This document shows positions 24,898 through 32,097 of a stretch of DNA of 35,819 bases, piece by piece. Position 1 is the stretch's first letter. Each line of letters opens with the position of its first letter. A program made the position numbers and the translations under genes. The notes under the pieces are model-generated. The model saw only the letters and a program-made list of their open reading frames with translations. It ran no database searches and was not told the origin of the DNA. This DNA is from CAJGCS01 sp045589955 (GTDB lineage: Bacteria; Bacillota_I; Bacilli_A; ML615J-28; CAG-313): NCBI GenBank assembly GCA_045589955.1, contig JAZNQD010000019.1, forward strand, positions 1 through 35,819, written 5' to 3'.

Positions 24898-25878
24898 ATG
24901 TTTATTAAGATTTTAGAAAAGATTAAAGAATACGATACAATTATTATTCATCGTCATGAACGTCCTGATGGTGATTGTATTGGTACTCAAATGGGTTTAT
25001 ACCATTTAATAAAAGATAATTTCAAGGAAAAAACAGTTTATACTGTTGGCGATGAATTACCTGATTATTTAAAACTTTATGGCAAAAGCGATCAAATTGA
25101 TGACAGTGTTTATGAAAACGCACTTGTTATTACTGTTGATACATCAAATGAAAAAAGAATTTGTGATAAAAGATACAATACGGGCAAATACTTAATTAAA
25201 ATTGACCATCACGATGATAGCCCTGAATTTGGTGATATCTATTATGTAGATGAAAAATCACCTGCTTGTGCTTCAATTATGGTAGATATATATAAAGCAT
25301 GGCATGAATATGATAATAACATTGTTTTATCAAAAGAAGCAGCTACTTCATTAATGCTTGGTATGGTAACTGATACTGGCCGATTTAGATATCGTGGCAC
25401 ATGTCGTAAGACTTTAGAAAATGCTGGTTTATTACTAGATGCCGGTGTAGAACTAGATGAACTATATGCATCCTTATATACAAAGGATGTTGCAGAATTA
25501 AAACTTCATGGATATGTGTGTAATAACTTCAAAGTTACTCCAAATGGTGTTGCATATATCTACTTCTCAAAAGAAACAATGGAAGAATATGGTGTTGATA
25601 AAGAAACTGCAGCTTCAACTGTAAATATCCTTGATTCAATCAAAGGTTCATTAATTTGGGCAACATTTATTGAACAAAATGAAGAAACAAACGAAATTAG
25701 AGTAAGACTTCGTTCAAGATTTGTGTCAGTTAATGGTGTTGCATCAAAATATCGTGGAGGCGGACATTTACAAGCAGCCGGTGCAACAGTTTATAACCAA
25801 GAAGAAAAAGAAGCTTTATTAGAAGAATTAGATGCTACTTTAAAAGAATTTAAAGAAAATAATCCGGAGAAATACTAA
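24898..25878 (+). CDS. nrnA: DHH-family phosphoesterase, NrnA-like (copy 2)
   Basis: 326 residues. Full motif set: HERPDGDCIGTQMG (H20, D24, D26), a VDTS variant of motif II, KIDHHDD (D103-H104-H105), DTGRFRYRGT and GGGHLQAAGA in the DHHA1 domain. It aligns along its whole length with the preceding gene, yet differs at many positions, so it is an old duplication rather than a recent one. Both copies look catalytically intact. Division of labour (nanoRNA, pAp, cyclic-dinucleotide products) is plausible, as with NrnA and NrnB in B. subtilis. Its TAA overlaps the surE ATG by one base, so the two are translationally coupled. Confidence 0.92.
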   Translation: MFIKILEKIKEYDTIIIHRHERPDGDCIGTQMGLYHLIKDNFKEKTVYTVGDELPDYLKLYGKSDQIDDSVYENALVITVDTSNEKRICDKRYNTGKYLIKIDHHDDSPEFGDIYYVDEKSPACASIMVDIYKAWHEYDNNIVLSKEAATSLMLGMVTDTGRFRYRGTCRKTLENAGLLLDAGVELDELYASLYTKDVAELKLHGYVCNNFKVTPNGVAYIYFSKETMEEYGVDKETAASTVNILDSIKGSLIWATFIEQNEETNEIRVRLRSRFVSVNGVASKYRGGGHLQAAGATVYNQEEKEALLEELDATLKEFKENNPEKY

Positions 25879-26600
25879 TGAGAGTATTGATAACAAATGA
25901 TGATGGATATACATCAATCGGTTTAAAAAAACTAGTTGAACAAATAAAACACCGATATGAAGAAATAGTTGTTATTGCTCCTAAAACACAAAAAAGTGCT
26001 ACTTCACATTCAATTATTCTTCGTGGTGGGATCGAGTTTAAACAAGTAGAAGACATTATTCCTGGAATCAAGACTTATTATTGTGACGGAAATCCTGCAG
26101 ACTGCGTTTCTTTTGCCAGATGCGTCTTAAAATACCCTTATGATTTAGTAATTAGCGGATGTAATAATGGTATTAACCTAGGATATGATATTATTTATTC
26201 GGGCACTGTTGCCGGAGCATCAGATGGTTTAATTGATGGTAAAAAAGGCTTAGCTGTTTCTTGTGCTGTTAATAACTTTGACAGTCTAGAAAACATCAAC
26301 GAAGTTTTAGACTTTGTTGAAGAAAAAGATTTGTTTACACAAACAAATCTAATCAATATTAATCTTGTAACAAATCCCAAGGGAATCAAAATAACAAAAG
26401 CAGGAAAAACTTATTACGGTGCTTATTATGATTTAGAAGAAGATGGTTTATATTATCCTCGCATGGGGATAGTTGAACCAGACCCAACTAATGAACCTGA
26501 CACTGACTGGGCTGCTTTTTCTAGCGGATATATAAGCGTTACACCTTTAACTATTGATATGACAGACGTAAAGGCGTTAGAGAATATAAGAATAAAATAA
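25878..26600 (+). CDS. surE: 5'/3'-nucleotidase SurE
   Basis: 240 residues, near the usual 240-260. SurE is a metal-dependent phosphatase that removes phosphate from nucleoside monophosphates and can shorten polyphosphate. The N-terminal metal motif is intact: ITNDDGY (D8, D9). So are the Ser-containing loop APKTQKSATSHSI, the second metal site SGCNNGINLG, and the family pattern YSGTVAGASDG. Its start overlaps the stop of the second nrnA gene. Placing a nucleotidase behind two nano-nucleases gives a complete oligonucleotide-to-nucleoside route. The C-terminus has the expected VTPLTIDMT segment. Confidence 0.95.
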   Translation: MRVLITNDDGYTSIGLKKLVEQIKHRYEEIVVIAPKTQKSATSHSIILRGGIEFKQVEDIIPGIKTYYCDGNPADCVSFARCVLKYPYDLVISGCNNGINLGYDIIYSGTVAGASDGLIDGKKGLAVSCAVNNFDSLENINEVLDFVEEKDLFTQTNLININLVTNPKGIKITKAGKTYYGAYYDLEEDGLYYPRMGIVEPDPTNEPDTDWAAFSSGYISVTPLTIDMTDVKALENIRIK

Positions 26601-26626
26601 AACATATACTTTAATGGTGATGTTTT

Positions 26627-26836
26627 ATGGAAGAAAGAAAAGGAAAGAAAGTTATAAAAGGATTAATATGGATAGTTAAGTCGCTTTGTTTTGGCATTGC
26701 TACTTTATTTCTTTTTAATATATGTGGTTCTTTCTTCAATATGAACGTTCCGATTAATATATGGACAATCTTAATTGTAAGTGTTTTAAAGCTGCCTGGG
26801 TTAGCTTCGATAATTATTTTTATAATGATAACTTAA
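26627..26836 (+). CDS. bofA: BofA-like protein (pro-sigma-K processing inhibitor family)
   Basis: 69 residues with two hydrophobic segments (about 13-35 and 46-68). The second half reads FNICGSFFNMNVPINIW followed by VLKLPGLASI, matching the BofA pattern N..G.......P.N..T.....GIPG. N31, N44 and T47 keep the same spacing as N48, N61 and T64, residues recalled as important in B. subtilis BofA. BofA holds the SpoIVFB protease inactive until the forespore signals. The N-terminal TM region is shorter than in Bacillus (87 residues). In B. subtilis bofA follows recR; here it follows surE after 26 bases. A GGTG site precedes the ATG. Confidence 0.75.
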   Translation: MEERKGKKVIKGLIWIVKSLCFGIATLFLFNICGSFFNMNVPINIWTILIVSVLKLPGLASIIIFIMIT

Positions 26837-26846
26837 AACCATACAC

Positions 26847-26875
26847 TTGCAAAAAACAAAAATTTAATGTATAAT
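26847..26875 (+). promoter_or_regulatory. rpoE promoter
   Basis: TTGCAA (26847-26852), 17 bases, TATAAT (26870-26875). The -35 is identical to that of the importer operon. Confidence 0.8.
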
Positions 26876-26916
26876 ATAAAAAAGTATATATGTAAGATAT
26901 TTACATTGGAGGATAT

Positions 26917-27399
26917 ATGAAAGAAAAAGATAAATCTTTATTAGAAATTGCCATTGAATTATTAAATGGAAAACAAAAACCTCAAAAGTTAAATACAATC
27001 ATTAAAGAAGTTATGGAACTAAAAGGTGTTAAATCAGCCCTTGCTAAAGAACTAGCTCCACAATTTATTTTAGATTTCATGCAATCTGGTTATTTTATTT
27101 ATTGTGGTGATGATTGTTGGGATTTAAAAGATCGTCAACCTACATCTATTCTTGATAAAGATGGTCACGACTATGAAAGTATCTTTGAAGAAGACGAAGA
27201 TGTTAAGAAAAATGAACTTAAAGATGAAGATATTTATGGTGCAATCAGAAGCGATGATGATGCATATGATGAAGATGACGACGATGATGATGACGATGAT
27301 GATGAAAACGAAAATGATGAAGATGATTTATCAAGTGAATTTGAAGAACACTTCGATGAAGATGAACTTGATCAAATGATTAATGAAGATAATGAATAA
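26917..27399 (+). CDS. rpoE: RNA polymerase delta subunit
   Basis: 160 residues. Delta is the Gram-positive RNA polymerase subunit that speeds recycling and sharpens promoter choice. The folded N-terminal HARE-HTH domain (about 1-90; SLLEIAIELLNGKQKPQKLN, YFIYCGDDCWDLKDR) is followed by an intrinsically disordered tail (about 91-160), almost all Asp and Glu, including a run of ten Asp. This two-part form and the length are typical. A GGAGG site precedes the ATG. It has its own promoter and a terminator-like palindrome after it. Confidence 0.93.
   Translation: MKEKDKSLLEIAIELLNGKQKPQKLNTIIKEVMELKGVKSALAKELAPQFILDFMQSGYFIYCGDDCWDLKDRQPTSILDKDGHDYESIFEEDEDVKKNELKDEDIYGAIRSDDDAYDEDDDDDDDDDDENENDEDDLSSEFEEHFDEDELDQMINEDNE
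27252..27326 (+). repeat. GAT-rich low-complexity tract in rpoE
   Basis: Repeated GAT/GAC codons encode the poly-Asp tail of delta. Such trinucleotide runs can slip, so tail length may vary between strains. The other-frame ORF here, rich in Met and Lys, is a shadow. Confidence 0.7.
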
Positions 27400-27414
27400 A
27401 ACAACTTTATAAAG

Positions 27415-27437
27415 GCAACTTTATAAAGTTGCTTTTT
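27415..27437 (+). terminator. Palindromic terminator after rpoE
   Basis: The perfect 18-base palindrome GCAACTTTATAAAGTTGC (27415-27432) is followed by TTTTTG. Its left half is a second copy of ACAACTTTATAAA at 27401-27413. Read-through into rsmA, 20 bases on, is possible. Confidence 0.65.
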
Positions 27438-27452
27438 GAAAGGAAACAAGTT

Positions 27453-28289
27453 ATGAACAAAAAAGAAGTGGAACAAATACTAAACAACCACGGAATTTCT
27501 GTTAAGAAGAAATTTGGGCAAAACTTCTTGTTAGATCAAAACATTTTAAACAAGATTGTAACCATACTTCCAGCTAGTGATATGAAAAATGTTATCGAAA
27601 TTGGTCCTGGTCTTGGATTTTTAACAAAAGAAATTACAAAAGTTGCAAGGAAGACAGTTCTATATGAAATAGACGAAGAGATGGTTAATTTTTTAACTAA
27701 GCAAGATTTGAAAAATACAACTATTTGCAATATTGATGTTTTGAAAATTGATGTAAGAGATGAAGTAAAAAAGCATTTTGAAAACGAAAATGTTTCACTA
27801 GTTGCTAATTTGCCGTACTATATAACAACAGCTATTCTTACTAAATTTTTAACTGAAAGTTCAAATGTTAATAAAATGGTTGTTATGATGCAAAAAGAAG
27901 TTGCCCAAAGAATATGTGGCAAACCAAAAACAAAGGATTACAATGCTTTAAGCGTTTTTATTCAATATTACAGTAATGCTAAAATTGCGATTAATGTTCC
28001 AGCTTCTTCTTTTTATCCAGCACCTGATGTGGAAAGTAGCGTTGTTTTAATAGAAAGAAAAGAAATTGTTAATAAAGCAGTTGATGAAATTGCATTCAAT
28101 TCCTTTGTTAAAGATATCTTCTTACAAAGAAGAAAAACACTTATGAACAACATTTCTAAAACAACCTATTCAAAAGAAAAAGTTAGTAAAATACTAGAAG
28201 AAAAAGGATATAGTCAATCTATTCGTTCTGAAGAATTATCAGTTAATGAAATTGTTGACTTATTTAACACAATCTATCTGTCTAAATAA
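27453..28289 (+). CDS. rsmA: 16S rRNA (adenine-N6,N6)-dimethyltransferase KsgA/RsmA
   Basis: 278 residues. It dimethylates two adjacent adenines near the 3' end of 16S rRNA using S-adenosylmethionine, late in 30S assembly. Motifs: KKKFGQNFLLDQNIL at the start, motif I VIEIGPGLGFLT for SAM, and the catalytic NLPYYI motif. An in-frame TTG at 27429 lies within the preceding hairpin; the ATG at 27453 follows AAAGGA at good spacing and gives the normal N-terminus, so it is chosen. rsmA followed by yabG and ispE is the Bacillus order. Confidence 0.95.
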   Translation: MNKKEVEQILNNHGISVKKKFGQNFLLDQNILNKIVTILPASDMKNVIEIGPGLGFLTKEITKVARKTVLYEIDEEMVNFLTKQDLKNTTICNIDVLKIDVRDEVKKHFENENVSLVANLPYYITTAILTKFLTESSNVNKMVVMMQKEVAQRICGKPKTKDYNALSVFIQYYSNAKIAINVPASSFYPAPDVESSVVLIERKEIVNKAVDEIAFNSFVKDIFLQRRKTLMNNISKTTYSKEKVSKILEEKGYSQSIRSEELSVNEIVDLFNTIYLSK

Positions 28290-28335
28290 AAGAACTTTAT
28301 TTCTTTGGCCCACATATAATATATTGGTGGATTAA

Positions 28336-29085
28336 ATGAAAATGTATTGTCTTAAAAATGACAGGAATAAAGTTGTATATATATTACTTTCTTGTGAAAA
28401 TGGTTTTGCAACTATTAAAGGATATACTAAACGTATCATTCGAAGAGTTGATGAAGAGTTGTTAGAAGAAGCTAAGGATGAATATATTCAAAAAGAAGAT
28501 AAGATAAGTAATAAATATATATCAGTTAACCAAAACCCAAGAATAAATAAGGTTCTTTGTGGAAAAGTATTGCATATCGACGGTGATAAAGGATACTTAG
28601 AAAGTTGTTTAAACTTTTACGAAAAAATGAATATATATGCTTGGGGTATATATATAAAAGAAAAAGAAATTGAAAACAAAATTATTGACATTATTCAAGA
28701 TGTTAATCCAGATATTGTTGTTATAACTGGACACGACGCTTTTACTGGCGAAGATAAAAAAGACTTAGACTCTTATGAAAACTCTAAAACATATATAAAG
28801 ATATTGAAGAAAATTAGATGTAAATATTCATTTGATGAATTAGTCGTTGTTATAGGCGCTTGTGCATCTCACTTTGAAGCATTAATTGCTAATGGAGCCA
28901 ATTTTGCATCGAGTCCTGGAAGAATCAATATCCATACTTATGATCCAGCAGTTGTGGCTTGCAAAGTAGCAACAACCTCTTGTAATAAAACTGTAGATTA
29001 TCAAAATATAATCAAACATATTTTAGGAGGAAAAAAGGCAATTGGTGGGGTTGAAACAAAAGGAAAAATGAAAATAATTTATTAA
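28336..29085 (+). CDS. yabG: Sporulation-specific protease YabG
   Basis: 249 residues. YabG (MEROPS U57) trims spore coat and related proteins in B. subtilis and clostridia. The match runs through the protein: GKVLHIDGDKGYLESCLNFY, NPDIVVITGHDAF, GACASHFEALI, ANGANFASSPGRINIHTYDP and the end GGVETKGKMKI. Each has a direct counterpart in B. subtilis YabG. C176 and H179 in the GACxSHFE motif are candidate active-site residues. The N-terminal region (about 1-75) is divergent and the protein is about 40 residues shorter than the Bacillus one. Position between rsmA and ispE is the same as in B. subtilis. A GGTGG site precedes the ATG. No function outside sporulation is known to me. Confidence 0.9.
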   Translation: MKMYCLKNDRNKVVYILLSCENGFATIKGYTKRIIRRVDEELLEEAKDEYIQKEDKISNKYISVNQNPRINKVLCGKVLHIDGDKGYLESCLNFYEKMNIYAWGIYIKEKEIENKIIDIIQDVNPDIVVITGHDAFTGEDKKDLDSYENSKTYIKILKKIRCKYSFDELVVVIGACASHFEALIANGANFASSPGRINIHTYDPAVVACKVATTSCNKTVDYQNIIKHILGGKKAIGGVETKGKMKIIY

Positions 29086-29095
29086 TGGTATTATT

Positions 29096-29866
29096 ATGAT
29101 GAAAGTAAAAAGCTTTGCAAAAGTAAACCTCATGTTGAAAGTCATAAAAAAAAGAGAAGATGGGTATCATGAATTACAAATGTTAAACAAAAGAATTCCG
29201 TTGTTTGACGAAATTGTAATAACAAAATCCGAAAATGATGAGATTGTCTTTATCCACGAAGAAGTAGACCCAACTTACTTGTATAATGTTTTAAAACAAA
29301 TAAAAAATATATATAATATAGAAAAGAATTACCAAATTGTTATTACAAAAAATATTCCACTTGGGTCAGGACTAGGTGGTGCAAGCATGAATGCTACAAC
29401 AATTATTAATGCAATATTAGAAGATAATAACATCAATGAAACTTTAGAAAACAAAATTAATTATTTTAAAAACTTAGGTGCAGATGTTCCATATGGGTTT
29501 GTAAATGATGTAGCTATTGTTGAGGGGATCGGCGAAAATATACATGTAATAAGCAATAAAAGCCTTCCACCTTTGGTTTTGGTAAATCCTGGTGTTTTTA
29601 TAAGTACAAAAGATGTTTTTGAAAATAACAAAGTATATTCTAAAAAATATGCTCATGAGGATATTATTAAAAGTGATATATATGAAAATGACTTAGAAAC
29701 TTCCGCTTTTGAAATTTGTCCAAGTCTTGCTCGGTTAAAACAAAAATTAAGTGCATATGGCAAGGTTGTAATGAGTGGAACTGGTTCAAGTTTGATTGTT
29801 CATACCAAGGAAATTGAAAAAATAAAAAAAGAATACCCTAATTATTTAGTTGTTAAAATCAATTAG
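29096..29866 (+). CDS. ispE: 4-diphosphocytidyl-2-C-methyl-D-erythritol kinase
   Basis: 256 residues. IspE phosphorylates CDP-methylerythritol in the non-mevalonate (MEP) isoprenoid route. GHMP-kinase features: SFAKVNLMLKV with the catalytic Lys, REDGYHEL, a GLGGASMN phosphate loop (more usual is GLGGGSS), LGADVPYGF with the catalytic Asp, and SGTGSSLIV near the end. It is shorter than the usual 280-300 residues but nothing essential appears missing. Two ATGs in tandem (29096, 29099) could start it; the ribosome site is weak. Its presence implies the MEP rather than the mevalonate route, though other genes of the route are not in the window. Confidence 0.88.
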   Translation: MMKVKSFAKVNLMLKVIKKREDGYHELQMLNKRIPLFDEIVITKSENDEIVFIHEEVDPTYLYNVLKQIKNIYNIEKNYQIVITKNIPLGSGLGGASMNATTIINAILEDNNINETLENKINYFKNLGADVPYGFVNDVAIVEGIGENIHVISNKSLPPLVLVNPGVFISTKDVFENNKVYSKKYAHEDIIKSDIYENDLETSAFEICPSLARLKQKLSAYGKVVMSGTGSSLIVHTKEIEKIKKEYPNYLVVKIN

Positions 29867-29878
29867 GAGGAGGAATAT

Positions 29879-30415
29879 ATGAAGATTATACAAAAAATTG
29901 AAACGAACGATTTAGTAAATTTTAATAATTACTTACTAGACAAAAATTTATCTTTTAAAGTGAGTACCATTATACTTGGTGCTGTTTCTTTAGTTATTTC
30001 AATTTCGTCTGTTATTTATGAACTTATAAGAACAGGCACTATACTGCCACTAACAGCAGTTATTTGTTCACTATTACTTATTTTAGGCATTTTTATTATT
30101 TTCTTTTTAAAACCTGTACTAAAAGCGTTTATTAAGAAAAAAGTAATAAAAAGAAACGAACAAATTGATCCAATTCGTATTACTTTAAATGAAGCTGGCT
30201 TTTTGTGGGAATATGCCGAAGATGAAAAAAATAAAACTGAGGCAACACCATATACTTGGAATTCGATTTATAAAGCAGTTGAAAAAGAAAATCATATCTT
30301 TATGCATGTTAATCAGTACATTATTCTTTTTATTAAAAAAGAAAGCTGTGAAAACTTAGAAGAAGTAAAAAGTTTCTTACAAGAAAAACTCACTTTTAGA
30401 TATAAAACAAAGTAA
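29879..30415 (+). CDS. Two-TM protein with YcxB-like C-terminal domain
   Basis: 178 residues. Two adjacent TMs (about 26-47 and 56-80) with a short loop between, then a cytoplasmic domain. That domain carries the pattern of the YcxB-like family: ITLNEAGFLWEYAEDE, then TPYTWNSIYKAVEKENHIFMHVNQYIILFIKK. The tryptophan before 'IYKA' and the terminal 'F+KK' are typical. The function of the family is unknown. A strong AGGAGG site precedes the ATG, and it lies 12 bases after ispE, so it is probably co-transcribed. A terminator follows at once. Confidence 0.7.
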   Translation: MKIIQKIETNDLVNFNNYLLDKNLSFKVSTIILGAVSLVISISSVIYELIRTGTILPLTAVICSLLLILGIFIIFFLKPVLKAFIKKKVIKRNEQIDPIRITLNEAGFLWEYAEDEKNKTEATPYTWNSIYKAVEKENHIFMHVNQYIILFIKKESCENLEEVKSFLQEKLTFRYKTK

Positions 30416-30442
30416 CTTAAGCTTTTAGCTTAAGTTTTTTAT
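30414..30442 (+). terminator. Terminator after the YcxB-like gene
   Basis: ACTTAAGCT (30415-30423) pairs perfectly with AGCTTAAGT (30427-30435), loop TTT, followed by TTTTTATAT. It ends the rsmA-yabG-ispE run. Confidence 0.88.
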
Positions 30443-30450
30443 ATAATTAC

Positions 30451-30480
30451 TTGTGTAAGAAAAAAATATTATGATAAAAT
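30451..30480 (+). promoter_or_regulatory. Promoter of the 30498-30929 gene
   Basis: TTGTGT (30451-30456), 18 bases, TAAAAT (30475-30480) preceded by TGA. Confidence 0.5.
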
Positions 30481-30497
30481 ATTAGTGGAGGTGTAAT

Positions 30498-30929
30498 ATG
30501 AAACCGAGAAACTTTATTGTTAATATAATGCTTACACTATTATCAATCTTTTTAATAATTGGAGTGTGTTTTGGTACGCAAATACCTTTGCCAACACTAT
30601 TTATTGGCGTAGGAACAATACTTATCTTAATTCCAGAATGGATACTAAAACCCAAACATCGTGCTTTTTATTTGGTTTATAAGGGTGTAGCCCAAGTTTT
30701 ATTTACAGCATTAATTATTATATCTGTTTTTTTAGGCTTTTTATATGGATTTATCTTTGAGCTTCAAAACGATCTTGCTCAAAGCTGTAATTCTACAATT
30801 AACCATTCCGAAATGGATGAATTCTTAGCAACTTACTTAATGCTTTATGGAATACCAATTCTTACAAGAATCATAATGAACATTGTTGATTTTGCAACGT
30901 ACCGAAAAGAAAGAAAAAAAGACAATTAA
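30498..30929 (+). CDS. Unrecognised small integral membrane protein
   Basis: 143 residues, family not recognised. About four hydrophobic segments (roughly 8-26, 30-46, 60-84 and 108-128) alternate with short basic loops. The segment between the third and fourth is polar and acidic with one Cys (ELQNDLAQSCNSTINHSEMDE). The C-terminus is charged (YRKERKKDN), probably cytoplasmic. It has its own promoter and a terminator whose loop contains its stop codon, so it appears to be a single-gene unit. A GGAGGTG site precedes the ATG. No catalytic or transport signature is visible. Confidence 0.75.
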   Translation: MKPRNFIVNIMLTLLSIFLIIGVCFGTQIPLPTLFIGVGTILILIPEWILKPKHRAFYLVYKGVAQVLFTALIIISVFLGFLYGFIFELQNDLAQSCNSTINHSEMDEFLATYLMLYGIPILTRIIMNIVDFATYRKERKKDN

Positions 30930-30948
30930 TATTGTCTTTTTGTTTTTT
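30917..30948 (+). terminator. Terminator overlapping the end of the 30498-30929 gene
   Basis: AAAGACAAT (30918-30926) pairs perfectly with ATTGTCTTT (30931-30939). The TAA stop lies in the loop and a T-rich tract follows. Confidence 0.85.
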
Positions 30949-30963
30949 TAATTAATATTAACA

Positions 30964-30972
30964 TGTTATAAT
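30964..30972 (+). promoter_or_regulatory. corA region promoter, -10
   Basis: TGT-TATAAT (hexamer 30967-30972) is an extended -10. At the -35 distance only a T-run is present. It would give a leader of about 100 bases that includes the 29-codon upstream ORF. Confidence 0.55.
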
Positions 30973-31007
30973 ATAATAAATATACTTTGATTTATGGAGG
31001 TGTTGTT

Positions 31008-31097
31008 ATGTATGAACCGTCGATATGCTTAGAAGATTATTTGTTTAATAACACTTTTTTTAAATTGGAGGTATATCAAAATGTTAAAGTTATTTAA
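31008..31097 (+). CDS. 29-codon upstream ORF overlapping corA
   Basis: ATG at 31008 follows a strong GGAGG site (30996-31000, seven bases apart) and encodes MYEPSICLEDYLFNNTFFKL plus nine residues before TAA at 31095-31097. It spans the corA ribosome site (GGAGG, 31067-31071) and overlaps the first 17 bases of corA in another frame. Translating it would cover or open the corA start, so it could be a leader peptide controlling corA. Leader ORFs are known before Mg2+ transporter genes such as Salmonella corA (corL) and mgtA (mgtL); no similarity to those is claimed. It may also be a chance ORF. Confidence 0.5.
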   Translation: MYEPSICLEDYLFNNTFFKLEVYQNVKVI

Positions 31098-32028
31098 AGA
31101 AATTGAAGGCAAGTTAGCTTCCTTTGATGAACAAGAACAAATCTTTGAAAAAATTGAAAGAAACATGTGGATTCATGTTTCAGAACCAGATGTAGATACT
31201 CTAGCAAAATTAAGTAAAATTGTTAAAATTGACCTAGATGTCTTAATCAATGCTACCGATGAAGAAGAATCTGCACACTTAGATTTAGATGATGATTATA
31301 CAATGATTGTTTTAGACGTCCCAATCTATAATGATCATATCTATGAAACATATCCTTTTTTCATTATATATAATAATGATTATTTTGTTACGATTTGTAA
31401 AAAACAAACGATGTTTGTAGACTCATTATTAAAGAAGTTTAAGAAGATTGAGCCTCACAAACATGTTCGTTTAACTTTGCAATTAATGCACCGCATTGCA
31501 ACTAGCTATATTGTTGCGTTAAAGTATTTAGATTCTAAACGTAACGGATATGAAAAGAATTTGAAAACATCAATGAATAATAAAGTTTTATTAGAATTGA
31601 TGGATATGAATAAATCATTTGTTTATTTTTCAACTTCATTAAATGCCAACAAAGTTGTTTTCAGTAAAGTTAAAAGACTTCCTGAATATAAGAAGTATGA
31701 AGCTGATTTTGAACTTATGGAAGATGTTGAAGTAGAAAACAACCAAGCGATTGAGATGTGTAATATATATCGCGAAATCCTAAATGCAATGATTGAAGCT
31801 AACGCTTCGATAATTTCTAACAATTTAAACGTAGTAATGAAAGTTTTGGCTATTATTACATTGATAATTTCTATCCCAACTTTAATAGCATCGCTATTTG
31901 GGATGAATGTTCATTTACCTTTTGAAAACAGCGAATTTGCTTTTTATGTAATACTTGCGATAAGTTTTGTTTTGGCTTGCGTAGGTGGTATTTTAATATA
32001 TTATTTAACTTCTAAAGTAAAAAAATAG
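31081..32028 (+). CDS. corA: CorA-family Mg2+/Co2+ transporter
   Basis: 315 residues, typical length. CorA forms a pentameric channel for Mg2+ (and Co2+, Ni2+) uptake. A large cytoplasmic N-terminal domain (about 1-245) ends in a long helix. Two C-terminal TMs follow (about 253-272 and 287-308), with the selectivity motif G274-M275-N276 (SLFGMNVHLP) at the end of TM1. The C-terminus YLTSKVKK is basic and cytoplasmic. A GGAGG site nine bases upstream supports the start. Because of the overlapping upstream ORF, translational control is possible; none of the known long Mg2+ riboswitch forms was recognised. Confidence 0.92.
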   Translation: MLKLFKEIEGKLASFDEQEQIFEKIERNMWIHVSEPDVDTLAKLSKIVKIDLDVLINATDEEESAHLDLDDDYTMIVLDVPIYNDHIYETYPFFIIYNNDYFVTICKKQTMFVDSLLKKFKKIEPHKHVRLTLQLMHRIATSYIVALKYLDSKRNGYEKNLKTSMNNKVLLELMDMNKSFVYFSTSLNANKVVFSKVKRLPEYKKYEADFELMEDVEVENNQAIEMCNIYREILNAMIEANASIISNNLNVVMKVLAIITLIISIPTLIASLFGMNVHLPFENSEFAFYVILAISFVLACVGGILIYYLTSKVKK

Positions 32029-32065
32029 AAATAAAGCAAAATATTTTTCAAACGAAAAATGTTCG

Positions 32066-32074
32066 TGGTAAAAT
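32066..32074 (+). promoter_or_regulatory. Candidate spoVG promoter -10
   Basis: TGG-TAAAAT (hexamer 32069-32074), an extended -10 about 24 bases before spoVG, with only a weak -35 (TTTCAA). B. subtilis spoVG uses sigma-H; no clear sigma-H site was seen. Confidence 0.4.
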
Positions 32075-32097
32075 AAAGAAAAAGGTAGGAGGATTAA

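Noticed and set aside
27152..27379. A 75-residue Met/Lys-rich frame within rpoE.
   Set aside because: It is the shifted reading of the GAT-rich tract that encodes the poly-Asp tail of delta.
28293..28321. A sigma-K/sigma-E-like promoter before yabG (AAC, 17 bases, CATATAATA).
   Set aside because: Transcription would start at about 28328, inside or after the ribosome site at 28326-28330, leaving no usable leader. The motif is easily found by chance in AT-rich DNA.
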